A DNA stretch of 64,000 nt from Tatumella citrea (GCF_002163585.1 NZ_CP015579.1:4307501-4371500), one strand, 5' to 3'. Shown: positions 34,781 through 44,955, counted from the stretch's first letter. Program-made: numbers and translations. The notes: generated from the sequence alone by a model not told the origin.

Positions 34781-35722
34781 GTGTTAGACCAGTTATTAGC
34801 TATCCGCGCTTTTGCCCGGGTCACCGAAACTGGCAGTTTTACCCGTGCGGCAGATTCACTGAATATGCCGGTATCAACCGTCAGTAAACTGGTGAAATCG
34901 CTGGAAACGCATCTGGGAGCCCGGTTGCTGCTGCGAACTACCCGCACGGTAACTCCTACCCCTGAGGGGCGGGAGTACTACGAAAACACCGCGAGAATTC
35001 TCAGAGATATTGAGGAAACAGACAGTGCACTCAGCCTGGCCGGGCAGCGCCCGCGGGGGCAGTTACGTGTTGATATCGGAGCCTCTACGGCCCGTGATGT
35101 GCTTATTCCTGCGTTACCGGATTTTATTCGCCGTTATCCGGAAATTACGCTCGATCTGGGGGTCGCTGACCGGCAGGTCGACCTGATTAGCGGCAATGTG
35201 GATTGTGTCATCCGGGGCGGGCCAATGAATGATTCATCGCTGGTTGCGCGGCATATTGGTGATGCTTTAATGATTACCTGTGCGACGCCAGGTTATCTGC
35301 AACAATATGGTACCCCGGCAACCCCGCAGGAACTGAACAGCGATCACCGGTTGATTGGTTATCTCTCTTCCCTGACCGGCAGGGCTTTTCCTTTTCGTTT
35401 TCTCTGCGATGGCGAACTGACAGAACTGAAAGTACCACGTAGTCTGGGTATAAACGAAAGTAACGCTCATCTGGCCGCAGCGCTGGCCGGGCTGGGGATT
35501 GTCCAGACCTTCACTTATTCAGTAAACAGCGCATTGCAGCAGGGCACAATGGTGGAAATTCTTAGTGACTGGCGACCACCGCGTTATCCTTTTCATGTCG
35601 TTTACCCACAAAACCGCCACGTAACGAATCGTCTGAGGGTATTTATCGACTGGTTAACGGAAATATTTCCGCCATTACTGAGCGGAGAAACCACCGGGGA
35701 AAACCCAGGCAGGACTGGCTGA
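34781..35722 (+). CDS. LysR-family transcriptional regulator (divergent from SDR)
   Basis: LysR-type regulator of 313 residues. The winged helix-turn-helix is at residues 1-60 (AIRAFARVTETGSFTRAADSLN), followed by the effector-binding domain. The CrgA/YafC-like pattern (AGQRPRGQLRVD) is common for regulators of an adjacent SDR. It starts with GTG, preceded by CAGGAG at nine bases. Confidence 0.9.
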   Translation: MLDQLLAIRAFARVTETGSFTRAADSLNMPVSTVSKLVKSLETHLGARLLLRTTRTVTPTPEGREYYENTARILRDIEETDSALSLAGQRPRGQLRVDIGASTARDVLIPALPDFIRRYPEITLDLGVADRQVDLISGNVDCVIRGGPMNDSSLVARHIGDALMITCATPGYLQQYGTPATPQELNSDHRLIGYLSSLTGRAFPFRFLCDGELTELKVPRSLGINESNAHLAAALAGLGIVQTFTYSVNSALQQGTMVEILSDWRPPRYPFHVVYPQNRHVTNRLRVFIDWLTEIFPPLLSGETTGENPGRTG

Positions 35723-35859
35723 CCGGTAATGTATCTGCCAGCTCCGGGAGAGCTGTCACCGGAAGTCAGACCCGTGGTATCCATATCGCAGATGTCTGCA
35801 ATTTTATCTTTAAATGACTATAATTTCGGGTGAGATTCCGGAGATAAGGATTTGTCCGC

Positions 35860-36276
35860 ATGCAGGTTAATAAAGTCTGTTTCGCACTATTGTTATGTTT
35901 CACGTTAAGCCTGGCGGGATGCAGTACTCACCGTACTATTGTTGAGCGCAATGCTGATCATCTGGCTTTTCAGATGGCTGAGCAGGATTTTTCTGCATCA
36001 CTCGAAACTCAGGTTCCGGATACGGCAAAAAGCCTGACCGGTTTCCTGCAGCATTATTATGACGAAGGGAAAAAGATACATGCTGCCGGGGTGACAGAAG
36101 ATCAGGCTCTGGCTATTGCTGCCTTGCTGAGGGAGCGCATTATGCAGGGTCAGTTGCCTTCGCATGAAACTTTCGCCGGTAAAACCTACACCTCTGCTCA
36201 GTCCGAAACGATTAAAAAGCTGGTGGCGCAGACAGTCGCTAATACTTTTATCGATGGTTATAACGGGGCTCAGTGA
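35860..36276 (+). CDS. Small lipoprotein, possibly Exc2 family
   Basis: Lipoprotein of 138 residues. The signal peptide ends in the lipobox LAGC with lipidated Cys21. Residue after Cys is Ser, so outer-membrane sorting is expected. The mature part is helical and ends TFIDGYNGAQ; the pattern (FLQHYYDEGKKIHAAGVTEDQA) recalls Exc2-type lipoproteins of enterobacteria, recognised only weakly. It is convergent with a LysR gene 18 bases away. Confidence 0.7.
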   Translation: MQVNKVCFALLLCFTLSLAGCSTHRTIVERNADHLAFQMAEQDFSASLETQVPDTAKSLTGFLQHYYDEGKKIHAAGVTEDQALAIAALLRERIMQGQLPSHETFAGKTYTSAQSETIKKLVAQTVANTFIDGYNGAQ

Positions 36277-36294
36277 CTCAGTCTGGTGAGTCTC

Positions 36295-37269
36295 TTATAG
36301 AGGAGGCTCAGCCCGGGAGAGTTTTTCCTTCATCAGGCGACGGATGCGTGTCAGCAGCCATTGCGCAGCCGGGTCGTTATCCCTGTTACGGTGCCAGAGG
36401 ACAGCCAGAGCAAAATCTGGCATTTCTGCAGGTACCGGAGATGAGTCAAAATTATATTGCTGCTTCCAGTCATCAACCAGCAAGGCCGGAATGGTGGCAA
36501 ATGCCGGTATTTTGCTGAGAATCAGCGGCAGTACTGAAAAATGCGTACTGATATAACGGACCTGCCGTGGAGTGCCTTGCTCCTGTAACATTTTATCCAT
36601 AGCACTTTGACTGGCTCCGCGGTAAGACACCATCAAATGTGGGTAACGGATAAATGTTTCGCGGGTCAGCGGCACTTTTACAGGGATCTGGTGACTGTCC
36701 CAGACAGTAGTGAATCCGCATTTCGTCAGCTGTTCACGGTTTAGTGCCGGGGAACATTGATCGCCAGCAGTCACCGCCAGGTCAATATTTTCCTGCTCCA
36801 GCTCACTAACAACCTGCCAGGGGTCACAGGCTACCGCATTGAGGGAAATGGCGGGTGCATCTCTCAGAATTTCTGCCAGCAGATCGGGCATCAGCCAGTG
36901 TTCAATCCAGTCGCTCATCCCGATGCGGAGTGTGATCTCATCTGTTGTCGGGTCAAATGTCTGCCTGCGGAACAAAACACTATGCAATTCAGAAATCAGC
37001 GGAGCGAAACGGGTTGCTAAAACGGTGGCCTCGGGGGTCGGATGCATACCCTGAGCGGTACGGACAAACAGTGGATCATCAAATAATATTCTCAGCCGCT
37101 TCAGAGAGGCACTGACTGCCGGTTGCCCCAGATGCAGTCGCTCTGCCGCTTTAGTTACGCTGCGCTCTTCAAACAACACACTGAAGACAATGATTAAATT
37201 CAGGTCAATGCCATGAAAATCGATATTTTTGATGTTCTTCATAATTTCAATCAATTTAATTAATGTCAT
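36295..37269 (-). CDS. LysR-family regulator (divergent from MBL hydrolase/amidase)
   Basis: LysR regulator of the NodD/PnbR branch, up to 324 residues. The helix-turn-helix is FSVLFEERSVTKAAERLHLGQ followed by AVSASLKRLR. An internal Met (MKNIKNIDFHGIDLNL, codon 10) may be the true start, since family members begin close to this. It is divergent from the metallo-hydrolase gene with only about 59 bases between them, so it probably controls that pair. Confidence 0.88.
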   Translation of the reverse strand: MTLIKLIEIMKNIKNIDFHGIDLNLIIVFSVLFEERSVTKAAERLHLGQPAVSASLKRLRILFDDPLFVRTAQGMHPTPEATVLATRFAPLISELHSVLFRRQTFDPTTDEITLRIGMSDWIEHWLMPDLLAEILRDAPAISLNAVACDPWQVVSELEQENIDLAVTAGDQCSPALNREQLTKCGFTTVWDSHQIPVKVPLTRETFIRYPHLMVSYRGASQSAMDKMLQEQGTPRQVRYISTHFSVLPLILSKIPAFATIPALLVDDWKQQYNFDSSPVPAEMPDFALAVLWHRNRDNDPAAQWLLTRIRRLMKEKLSRAEPPL

Positions 37270-37328
37270 CTGCCCGGATATAGTGCCGGTAAATCAGTCT
37301 TTCACACAACAGGCATTAAGAGGAAAGC

Positions 37329-38159
37329 ATGACAAAAATTAGGGTAGGTGACTGCACGGTTGAAAAAATTACCGAACAAACGGCGACTCTGCCGTTAACG
37401 GCACTTTATCCGGACCACCAACTGCCGCCGTCGGCTAAAAACCCTCTGCAAAGCGCTGAACTGTCAATACATAGCTGGCTTGTCAGAACTCCTGAACAGG
37501 TAATTTTGATTGATACAGCTACCGGCAATGGTCGTCAGCGCGGTAATAAACCGCTGTTTCATCAACTGAATACAGCTTATTACTCGCGACTGCTGGAAAG
37601 TGGTATCTCGCCTGATGAAGTGTCGTTGGTAATAATGACGCATATTCATACCGACCATGTGGGATGGAATACTCATCGGGTTAACGGGCAATGGCAGCCT
37701 CTGTTTCCTTCTGCCCGATATATCTGCTCAGCCACCGAGCTGGAGGCGTGTCGGACCGACCCACAGCAGCAGGAATTATTTAACGACAGCCTGTTACCAT
37801 TGATTGCCAGCGGACAACTGGATACTGTCAATGTCAGTGAGTCGCCCTGTTTTGCCGGAGTACTGAGTTATTTACCGACCCCGGGACACAGTATTGATCA
37901 TGCATCACTGATCCTTCACTCAGCAGGGCAGTCGGCAATTTTTACCGGCGATATTATGCACCACCCGGTGCAGTTCCGTTTCCCTGACTGGAACTCAGTG
38001 TTTTGTGAGAATAAACCGCAGGCCATTCACTCTCGTCAAAAAGCGCTGGAGTGGGCTGTCGGGAACAAGGCACTCTGGTTTAGCTCTCACTTTGCAGGCT
38101 CATCGGTGGGAAGAGTGACCCGGGACAGTCATCAGCAATATCACTGGCAGGAGGTATAG
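37329..38159 (+). CDS. Metallo-beta-lactamase-fold hydrolase
   Basis: MBL-fold enzyme of 276 residues. The zinc motif is THIHTDH (H105, H107, D109, H110), with further ligands in PTPGHSIDH and FTGDIMHHP. No signal peptide, so cytoplasmic. Relatives include lactonases and cyclic-amide hydrolases. The stop codon is directly followed by the amidase ATG and the amidase ribosome-binding site lies inside this gene, so translation is coupled. Substrate unknown. Confidence 0.87.
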   Translation: MTKIRVGDCTVEKITEQTATLPLTALYPDHQLPPSAKNPLQSAELSIHSWLVRTPEQVILIDTATGNGRQRGNKPLFHQLNTAYYSRLLESGISPDEVSLVIMTHIHTDHVGWNTHRVNGQWQPLFPSARYICSATELEACRTDPQQQELFNDSLLPLIASGQLDTVNVSESPCFAGVLSYLPTPGHSIDHASLILHSAGQSAIFTGDIMHHPVQFRFPDWNSVFCENKPQAIHSRQKALEWAVGNKALWFSSHFAGSSVGRVTRDSHQQYHWQEV

Positions 38160-39503
38160 ATGTTTCAGCCTAACGATTATCCGCGGGCATCCGTCGGGCA
38201 ACTGTTGAAGGCGTTAGAAGCGCGGGAGGTCACCGCTCTGCAACTGACCGAATGGGCACTGGAACGCATTGCGACTGATGACCGGCGACTGCATGCCATT
38301 AGCCGGTTGCACTCAGCAGAGGCCAGAGCTACCGCGGCAGCCAGTGATCAGCGACGGGCCACAGGTTTGCCTGCCGGGAAACTTGAGGGTATCCCGCTGT
38401 TGATCAAAGACAATATTGCGGTACGCGGCTGGTCACAAACCGCAGGCTCAGTAACTTTACAGGGACTGGTAGCCAGCGAAGATGCTCCGCTTATCACCAG
38501 ATTACGTAGTGAAGGGGCCGTTCTGTTAGGTCAGACAGCAATGCATGAACTGGCGGCAGGAATTACCGGTGCTTCGTCGCTGACCGGATATACCGAAAAT
38601 GTCTTTCATACCGGATATTCACCAGGCGGTTCCAGTAGTGGTTCAGCGGTCGCGGTAGCAGCCGGATACACACCACTGGCTATTGGTACTGATACTGCTG
38701 GTTCCGTGCGGATACCGGCGGCTTTTGCTCAGATTTACGGATTACGGCCGACCAGGGGGCAGGTGGATATGCAGGGAATTGTCCCGCTGTCTCCTACTCA
38801 GGATATTGCCGGGCCACTGGTCAGCCACGCCAGTGATCTGCCCCGGATTTATGAAATCATGACCGGCCGGGCTCTGACAGAGACCACGGAACCTCTATCA
38901 GTAGGTATTGTTTCTGAGTTATTCGATGAGCAGGATCCGGTGGGGCATCAGGTCAGACAGGCACTGAATTTCCCGGCAACAGTTCGGTTAACTCACGTGA
39001 GCTATCCGGAAATCAGCCATCTTGCCAGTGAAGCCAGTATTATTGCTTATGAATTTTCGGAGGCCCTGGCCGGCTTTTTAGCTGACAGGCCAGCAGCCCG
39101 GTATAAAACATTGTCAGCGATTCTGGATTCAGGGAAACATCACCCGGATCTCGACACAATCTTTCGTACCCGTGCGCATCATCCCGGTACTGACAGCGAT
39201 GCTTTTTATCAGGTTCAGCAACGTCAGGCGGCATTTTACCAGGAACTGGTCTCTTTCTTTAGCCATCACCGGATCAATCTGCTGGCTTATCCGGTGATTA
39301 GTCAGCCGCCAGTCAGGCATGGCCAGCCACAAACCGGTAGCAATGCGCTGATTTCCGCGACCACCGGGACTCCGTCTCTGGCATTACCGGCCGGTTTTAC
39401 TTCCTGCGGAATGCCGACAGGGCTGGAGTTACTGGCCCTGCGTGACAGGGAGGATCTGTTGCTGAGGGCGGCCAGCATTTTCTCACCACCAGGTAGTTTG
39501 TGA
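38160..39503 (+). CDS. Amidase signature family enzyme, first copy
   Basis: Amidase of 447 residues with the full Ser-cisSer-Lys triad: K83 (LIKDN), S158 (SPGGSSSGSA) and nucleophile S182 (GTDTAGSVRIPA). Cytoplasmic. A strong AGGAGG site lies seven bases before the ATG. Coupled to the MBL-fold hydrolase, which suggests two hydrolytic steps on one substrate, for example opening a cyclic amide or ester and then cleaving the amide; that pathway is inference. Too short for allophanate hydrolase AtzF, which has a second C-terminal domain. Confidence 0.88.
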   Translation: MFQPNDYPRASVGQLLKALEAREVTALQLTEWALERIATDDRRLHAISRLHSAEARATAAASDQRRATGLPAGKLEGIPLLIKDNIAVRGWSQTAGSVTLQGLVASEDAPLITRLRSEGAVLLGQTAMHELAAGITGASSLTGYTENVFHTGYSPGGSSSGSAVAVAAGYTPLAIGTDTAGSVRIPAAFAQIYGLRPTRGQVDMQGIVPLSPTQDIAGPLVSHASDLPRIYEIMTGRALTETTEPLSVGIVSELFDEQDPVGHQVRQALNFPATVRLTHVSYPEISHLASEASIIAYEFSEALAGFLADRPAARYKTLSAILDSGKHHPDLDTIFRTRAHHPGTDSDAFYQVQQRQAAFYQELVSFFSHHRINLLAYPVISQPPVRHGQPQTGSNALISATTGTPSLALPAGFTSCGMPTGLELLALRDREDLLLRAASIFSPPGSL

Positions 39504-39680
39504 GTAGCCGCCGTAGAGGGCCGGGCAGACGCGCGATGATCTCAGGCGGCTAATGAGTTCAGCAGTGAAGGGTTGTCAGGTGCTATTCGATTTTCAAATT
39601 ATGTTTTAGTGTATTATTCGTTTTGCGGGTTATGTTGTGGGTGATAGCGTGGTTTTATTATTTGTCGCGCGGAAAACCTG

Positions 39681-40553
39681 ATGAGCTCACTGAAAACACA
39701 ACTGCTAACACATTTCTGTACCCTGTTATTTGGGTTGTCTGCCATTTTTGGGGCGCATATCACAGCAGATGCTGCATCTATTGTATCCGGCAGAGGGCTG
39801 ACAGGAATGCTGACGTTGGCACTTTTGCTGATGTTGCTCAGAAATAAACGCTATTCGCTAACCGTAAGAGACAGAACGAAATTATTTATTAATGGCATGC
39901 TGCTTGGTTGTCACTGGATCTGCTTTTTCCTGGGAGTCAGAGAGGGCGGAGTGGCGATGGGGACTATCGGTTTTGCCAGTTTCCCGGCCTTTGTGATCTT
40001 CTTCGAAGGGGTGCTGCGGCGTAAAATTCCGGCGAGCGGGGATCTGTTCATCTCGGTGATGATTCTGGGGGGGATTGCATTTCTGGCGCCCTCTGCCACA
40101 GGTTTGCAGCACAGTATGTCCGGCATGTTCTGGTCAGTCAGTGCCGGTGCCTCGCAGGCGGTAGTGGTGATGTTTAACCGTTATCACCACACTGCCGCTT
40201 CACCGTTACAGTCATCATGCTGGCAGTGTTTTGGCTGCGCGATGATTGCACTGCCTGCCGGAGTTCATGGATTGGTGCAGAGTTCGCCCAGTGACTGGCT
40301 GTTTATTATTCTGCTCGGAGTGATTTGCACTGCGCTGGCTTACTGGCTTCTGACGATAAGCCTCAGGACGCTTACACCACGTACAGTCTCTTTGGTGCTG
40401 ATACTTGAACCGGTTTATGCTCTGGTTCTGGCAAAATTGTTTCTGCACCAGAATCCGGAATCGACAATGCTGCTGGCTGCGGCTTTAGTCACAGGGGCTT
40501 CGGTGCTGTCGGTTGTCTGCCCGCCGAAACCCACTCTGCAGAACAGTCTGTAA
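39681..40553 (+). CDS. EamA/DMT-family transporter
   Basis: Drug/metabolite-transporter superfamily permease of 290 residues with about ten membrane helices in two EamA repeats. The second repeat contains GVICTALAYWLLTISLRTLTPRTVSL, followed by ILEPVYALVLAKLF, both typical. It probably exports an amino acid or other small metabolite. The LysR gene 82 bases downstream on the same strand is a likely regulator. Confidence 0.87.
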   Translation: MSSLKTQLLTHFCTLLFGLSAIFGAHITADAASIVSGRGLTGMLTLALLLMLLRNKRYSLTVRDRTKLFINGMLLGCHWICFFLGVREGGVAMGTIGFASFPAFVIFFEGVLRRKIPASGDLFISVMILGGIAFLAPSATGLQHSMSGMFWSVSAGASQAVVVMFNRYHHTAASPLQSSCWQCFGCAMIALPAGVHGLVQSSPSDWLFIILLGVICTALAYWLLTISLRTLTPRTVSLVLILEPVYALVLAKLFLHQNPESTMLLAAALVTGASVLSVVCPPKPTLQNSL

Positions 40554-40635
40554 GCAGATTATTAATCATTACTGATATGAACGGGTCCGGTAAGATTACT
40601 TTACCGGCTGACAACGCAATCCGGGGCGATAAGTT

Positions 40636-41520
40636 ATGGCGGACAAAACGCTGGAGATCAACTGGTTAAAAACCTTTGTTGCGGTCGCCCGCACCGGTTC
40701 GATGACGGATGCCACACAGTCGGTATTTCGTTCACAGTCAGCCATCAGCATGCATATCAAAAATATCGAGACGGTGCTCGGACGACCGGTATTTCACCGC
40801 GAAGCCAGAAAAATGATTTTGACGCGGGCGGGCAGAGAGCTGCTGACCTATGCTCACGACATCTTAAAATTGCATGCTGAAGCTATACAGTTCGTCAGCG
40901 GAACCGACCTGCGCGGTAAGGTTAGCCTGGGCATTCCGGATGATTATGCTGCGGGCTATTTGCCATTTATTCTGCAAATGCTGGGTGAGAAATTCCCGTT
41001 TATTGAACTGTCTATTATCTGCGAACCTTCTCTGAGACTGATTCCTATGATTGAGGACGGTTCTCTGGATATTGCGATAGTGTCCCGGGATGTTGCGAAA
41101 AGGGGCACTTTTTTGTTCAGCGAGCCTCTGGTCTGGGTTGGCAGTCCTCATCTCTTGCAAAACGAACATGATCCCTTACCTGTAGCGGTGTATGAATATG
41201 GCAGTGAAGCCAGAGAAAACATCCTGAGTTCACTGGAGAAAATGAACAGAAGCTACCGGATTGCTTACAGCAGTCCCTATCTGGCAGGACAGATAGCAAT
41301 AGCCCAAAGCGGTATGGCGGTCGCTGTGCTGGCCGAATGCAGTGTGCCCGATCATTTGCAGAAAATTGTTCACCCTGATCTGCCGTCGTTGCCGGCACTG
41401 GAGGTGTGTATCATTACCCGGGCTTCATCTCCGGACAGCAGTATTAACGGGCTGTTGAGTGCTGAAATTGTTTCTAAATTACAGCAGATTCGTACCAGCC
41501 CGTTGCCAGGGGGAAACTGA
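40636..41520 (+). CDS. LysR-family transcriptional regulator (after DMT transporter)
   Basis: LysR-type regulator of 294 residues. The helix-turn-helix at residues 8-60 includes FVAVARTGSMTDATQSVFRSQS and AISMHIKNIE. The second domain has GKVSLGIPDDYAAGYLP. It lies downstream of the DMT transporter gene on the same strand and may control it. Confidence 0.88.
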   Translation: MADKTLEINWLKTFVAVARTGSMTDATQSVFRSQSAISMHIKNIETVLGRPVFHREARKMILTRAGRELLTYAHDILKLHAEAIQFVSGTDLRGKVSLGIPDDYAAGYLPFILQMLGEKFPFIELSIICEPSLRLIPMIEDGSLDIAIVSRDVAKRGTFLFSEPLVWVGSPHLLQNEHDPLPVAVYEYGSEARENILSSLEKMNRSYRIAYSSPYLAGQIAIAQSGMAVAVLAECSVPDHLQKIVHPDLPSLPALEVCIITRASSPDSSINGLLSAEIVSKLQQIRTSPLPGGN

Positions 41521-41708
41521 AGCTGCTGAATCACAGGGTTCGCTGAGTCGGGTTCTTTTAGTCACCTGATTCAGAGTAGTTACAGCAACATATTGCCACC
41601 GTTTTTTTCATTGAAGTTCCCAAAAATCCCCCTACGCTTTAGCATACCTGAGCTGCCCGTGATTTTCGCCGGGTGGAGTGATGCAGGCCGGTATCAGGGA
41701 ACAGAGGT

Positions 41709-42905
41709 GTGGCGAACAATCAGATGAAAATTATCAGCTTTTTAAAAAACCCGATGATAGTGGTGTATTGCCTGGCACTGATGGTCGCGCACAACGGCTA
41801 TATGATGCTCAGGCCCATCCTTGTGCGTGTACTGGATAACGCGCCTGAAAAACTCCAGAATTTCCATTCGTGGCAGGATGCACTAAGTTTCCTGGAAACT
41901 TTTGATATCCCGAGATTTATGATGGGCCTGGTGTTGTTCTGCATGGCCTTCACGCTGCTGATGCGTACCAGGATTGCCTGGTTCACTTCATTACTGCTGT
42001 TGTTCTGTATCGCACTGACCAACCTGATCATTCTGAAAGCTCACCATACTCAGGCGATATATGCACTGATCACCATGGGCGGATTGCTGTTCTACTGGCG
42101 GCATTTTGATAAGCACAGCCTCGGGAGTACCAGTATTTTCGCCGTGGTCAGCGTTTTATCGCTGATCGTTTATGGCATGTTGGGGACTTTGTATCTCGGT
42201 GACCAGTTTACGCCGCCAGTAAAAGATCTGCCGACGGCGTTTTATTTTGTGATTGTCTGTATGTCTACGGTGGGGTTTGGCGATATTCTGCCACATACTA
42301 CTACGGCCAGGATGTTTACCCTGACGGTGATTATCTTCGGCATCACTATTTTTGCCGCATCGGTTGCGTCGATTGCCGGTTCACTGATTAGTCAGAATGT
42401 TCAACGTATTCTAAAAGGGCGGTTTTCTCACGTGGTACGTAAAAATCACTATATTGTGGCCGGGTCTTCAGCGCTGGCACAAAGTGTCAGCCAGGGGCTG
42501 GCGGACTCCGGCGGGAATGTCACTATTGTCTGTTACCCGGGCAATAAATCTGAATTTCCCGAAACTGCTGATGTTATTGAAGGTGATCCATCTTCGCTTC
42601 CCATTCTGGAGCAGGCCGGGGCTTCAAAAGCTAAATACATTGTGGCGCTGATGGATAATGATGCCGATAACGCCTTTGTGGTACTGGCAGCCAAAGAAGC
42701 GGGTGGCGATGACACCAAAACGATCGCACTGGTCAATGAAAGCCAGAACATGACTAAGATTAAGCGGGTGCGACCAGATGGTGTACTGTCGTTGCAGCAA
42801 CTTGGAAGTGAACTTCTGGTACGTACTCTGAATGGCGATGGTGACAATACCCCGATGAATATTGATATCTTCTTTAACAATACCTCGTCACCAGAGGAAC
42901 ACTAA
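41709..42905 (+). CDS. kch: Kch-type voltage-gated potassium channel
   Basis: Six-helix potassium channel subunit of 398 residues related to E. coli Kch (417). The selectivity filter is CMSTVGFGD between the last two helices (about residues 178-186). A cytoplasmic RCK/TrkA-N domain follows (HYIVAGSSALAQSV, then DNDADNAFVVLAAKEAGG). It starts with GTG; an ATG five codons in is an alternative. The stop overlaps the convergent LacI gene stop by four bases. Confidence 0.87.
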   Translation: MANNQMKIISFLKNPMIVVYCLALMVAHNGYMMLRPILVRVLDNAPEKLQNFHSWQDALSFLETFDIPRFMMGLVLFCMAFTLLMRTRIAWFTSLLLLFCIALTNLIILKAHHTQAIYALITMGGLLFYWRHFDKHSLGSTSIFAVVSVLSLIVYGMLGTLYLGDQFTPPVKDLPTAFYFVIVCMSTVGFGDILPHTTTARMFTLTVIIFGITIFAASVASIAGSLISQNVQRILKGRFSHVVRKNHYIVAGSSALAQSVSQGLADSGGNVTIVCYPGNKSEFPETADVIEGDPSSLPILEQAGASKAKYIVALMDNDADNAFVVLAAKEAGGDDTKTIALVNESQNMTKIKRVRPDGVLSLQQLGSELLVRTLNGDGDNTPMNIDIFFNNTSSPEEH

Positions 42906-43939
42906 CTGTCGGAAGGAGAATCGCAGTTCTCAGGGGTAAAGATTGACAGCTCAATATTACCGCTGTCATACATCCCGGGAATGTTTTGCTTTTCCAGATA
43001 GTTAATCATCAGATCCAGTGCCCTGAATGCCTGCAATTCCGGGTTCTGATCAATGGTGTAGGATAAAATATCCTGCTGCAATAACCGGCGGGTAGTGTCG
43101 TAAAGTTCATGAGTAATAAACGCTATCTGCCCGGCCAGTCCGAATTTCGCTAACACTTCACTGATATTCTGATTACGGTCACCACTGTTATAGATTCCGC
43201 AAACATTATGGCATTGCGTCAGCTTTTGCTGCAAAAGTTGCTCTATCTTCGGCGAAAGGTCTTCTCCGGCCAGAACATCCTCCAGTGACATCTGCGGGCG
43301 CCGCTGCTGTATAACTTCCCGAAAACCGGCGATTCTCTGACGGTGCGCCAGATAATCCATATGCCCGCTGACCATCAGCAACTGTCCTGATTCTGGCAGC
43401 ATATTACTCATAAGCCGGCCGGCAACCCGGCCTGCCTGATACTGGTTTATCCCGACATGGCACAGTCGTTCAACACCAGGTAAATCAGTGGCTAAGGTTA
43501 TCACGGCAACCTGTTGCTCATGGCATGCTGACAGGGCCTGGTGGATTTGCGGATGGTCCTGGGCAAATACAATCACGCCATGTCGGCTGGTGGCACACTG
43601 TCTGATCTGTTGGGCCATTTTTAGCGGAGCTGATTCCGGAATTAATGTTCTGTGTACCACCATCCGCCGGTAGCCAAAGTTGCCGGCAAAGCGGGAAAAA
43701 TAGTGGCTTAACTGAGTGAAAAAATAGGTATCGGTCGCACTCAGCAGAACTTCAATCTGAAAAGGGGTACTGTGCTCCTCTGGCAGGTGTCGGCGTAAAC
43801 CCAGTTGCCTGGCAGCATTCAACACCTTGTGGCTGGTGGCTACCGAGACACCTCCTCTTTCGTTCAGTACTCTGTCTACTGTCGCAATCCCGACACCCGC
43901 CAGAGCCGCTACATTTTTAAGTCCTGGTTTTGTCCCCAC
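42902..43939 (-). CDS. LacI-family transcriptional regulator
   Basis: LacI-type repressor of 345 residues, starting with GTG. The helix-turn-helix is LKNVAALAGVGIATVDRVLN. The sugar-binding domain resembles periplasmic family-1 binding proteins. It is divergent from the gluconate/polyol dehydrogenase operon across 279 bases, so it is the best candidate to control it. It is not RbsR. Confidence 0.88.
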   Translation of the reverse strand: MGTKPGLKNVAALAGVGIATVDRVLNERGGVSVATSHKVLNAARQLGLRRHLPEEHSTPFQIEVLLSATDTYFFTQLSHYFSRFAGNFGYRRMVVHRTLIPESAPLKMAQQIRQCATSRHGVIVFAQDHPQIHQALSACHEQQVAVITLATDLPGVERLCHVGINQYQAGRVAGRLMSNMLPESGQLLMVSGHMDYLAHRQRIAGFREVIQQRRPQMSLEDVLAGEDLSPKIEQLLQQKLTQCHNVCGIYNSGDRNQNISEVLAKFGLAGQIAFITHELYDTTRRLLQQDILSYTIDQNPELQAFRALDLMINYLEKQNIPGMYDSGNIELSIFTPENCDSPSDS

Positions 43940-43981
43940 CGTATATCCCCGGATTTTTTATAACCTGCTGATCTTCATCCG

Positions 43982-43999
43982 TTGATGGAAAACCATCAA
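43982..43999. promoter_or_regulatory. Inverted repeat in the LacI/dehydrogenase spacer
   Basis: TTGATGG-AAAA-CCATCAA, a perfect seven-base dyad, lies about 43 bases before the LacI start. A second imperfect dyad (CCGGAATTA ... TAATTTCCG, about 44024-44051) is nearby. Either could be an operator; the central CG typical of LacI-family sites is absent from the first. Confidence 0.35.
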
Positions 44000-44218
44000 G
44001 CCAAAAATATAAAAAAAATGTTACCGGAATTAAGATTGAATGTAATTTCCGTGGCCCTGATGGTTCGCATTTCGCCCGGTAAATAATAATTCCGGCCTGG
44101 TGACTCTGTGGTTTTTTTGCGCAAAGTTGCCACGACGGATAACAGTCAGTTTTCACGCATTCTTAATATTGCAGATCAGGGATCTCCTCTCTGAATCTGG
44201 TTAAGTGAGTAAATCATC

Positions 44219-44935
44219 ATGAAGCGAAGAGAGTTTCTGTCATCAATGGCTGCGTTTGGTGCTGCCTCGGCGATCCCGCTGACCAATGCTGCCGAAATCT
44301 CTGGCGGCCAGCCCTGGCCGCCTGGTCAGGTGAGCCTGCCTCCGGGCTTGCCGAGAAAAGGCGGATTACAGTTTTTTACCCGCCATCAACTGGAAACCGT
44401 CGGAGCAATTGCTGAGCGGTTTATTCCCGCCGATGAATTAAGTATCAGTGGTAAAGAGGCCGGCTGCGCAATTTTTATCGATCGCCAACTGGCAGGGGAT
44501 TTTGGCCAGGCTGTCACGGTGTACCGGCTGGGCCGGTTTGTTAAAGGCACTCCTGAGCAGGGGCCACAGTCACCTCTCACCCCGGCAGATCAATATCGTC
44601 TGGGCCTGAATGCGCTGGACAGCTATTGCCAGCAGCAGTTTCACCATAACTTTACTGAGTTGACCGGTGATCAGCAGGACCAGGTTTTGCAGGGCATGGA
44701 AACCGGGAAAATCAGCCTGGCTGAAAACTTTGACAGTAAGGTGTTTTTTGAACTGTTACTGCAAAACGTCCGTGAAGGTTTTCTGTCCGATCCCCTGTAT
44801 GGCGGCAACAAAGATATGGCCAGCTGGAAAATGATTGGTTTTCCCGGTGCCCGTTATGACTTCCGCGATGTTATCGCCAAAAAAGGCCAAAAATTAAACA
44901 TTATTCCTACCAGCCTGATTGATAACAACCTTTGA
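44219..44935 (+). CDS. Gluconate 2-dehydrogenase subunit 3 family protein (small subunit)
   Basis: Exported small subunit of 238 residues. It starts with a twin-arginine-like signal (MKRREFLSSMAAFGAASAIPLTNA) and carries the subunit III fold seen in gluconate, 2-ketogluconate and fructose dehydrogenases. It is needed to export or assemble the flavoprotein encoded next, 20 bases downstream. Confidence 0.9.
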   Translation: MKRREFLSSMAAFGAASAIPLTNAAEISGGQPWPPGQVSLPPGLPRKGGLQFFTRHQLETVGAIAERFIPADELSISGKEAGCAIFIDRQLAGDFGQAVTVYRLGRFVKGTPEQGPQSPLTPADQYRLGLNALDSYCQQQFHHNFTELTGDQQDQVLQGMETGKISLAENFDSKVFFELLLQNVREGFLSDPLYGGNKDMASWKMIGFPGARYDFRDVIAKKGQKLNIIPTSLIDNNL

Positions 44936-44955
44936 ATAAATACTGAGCAAATGTA

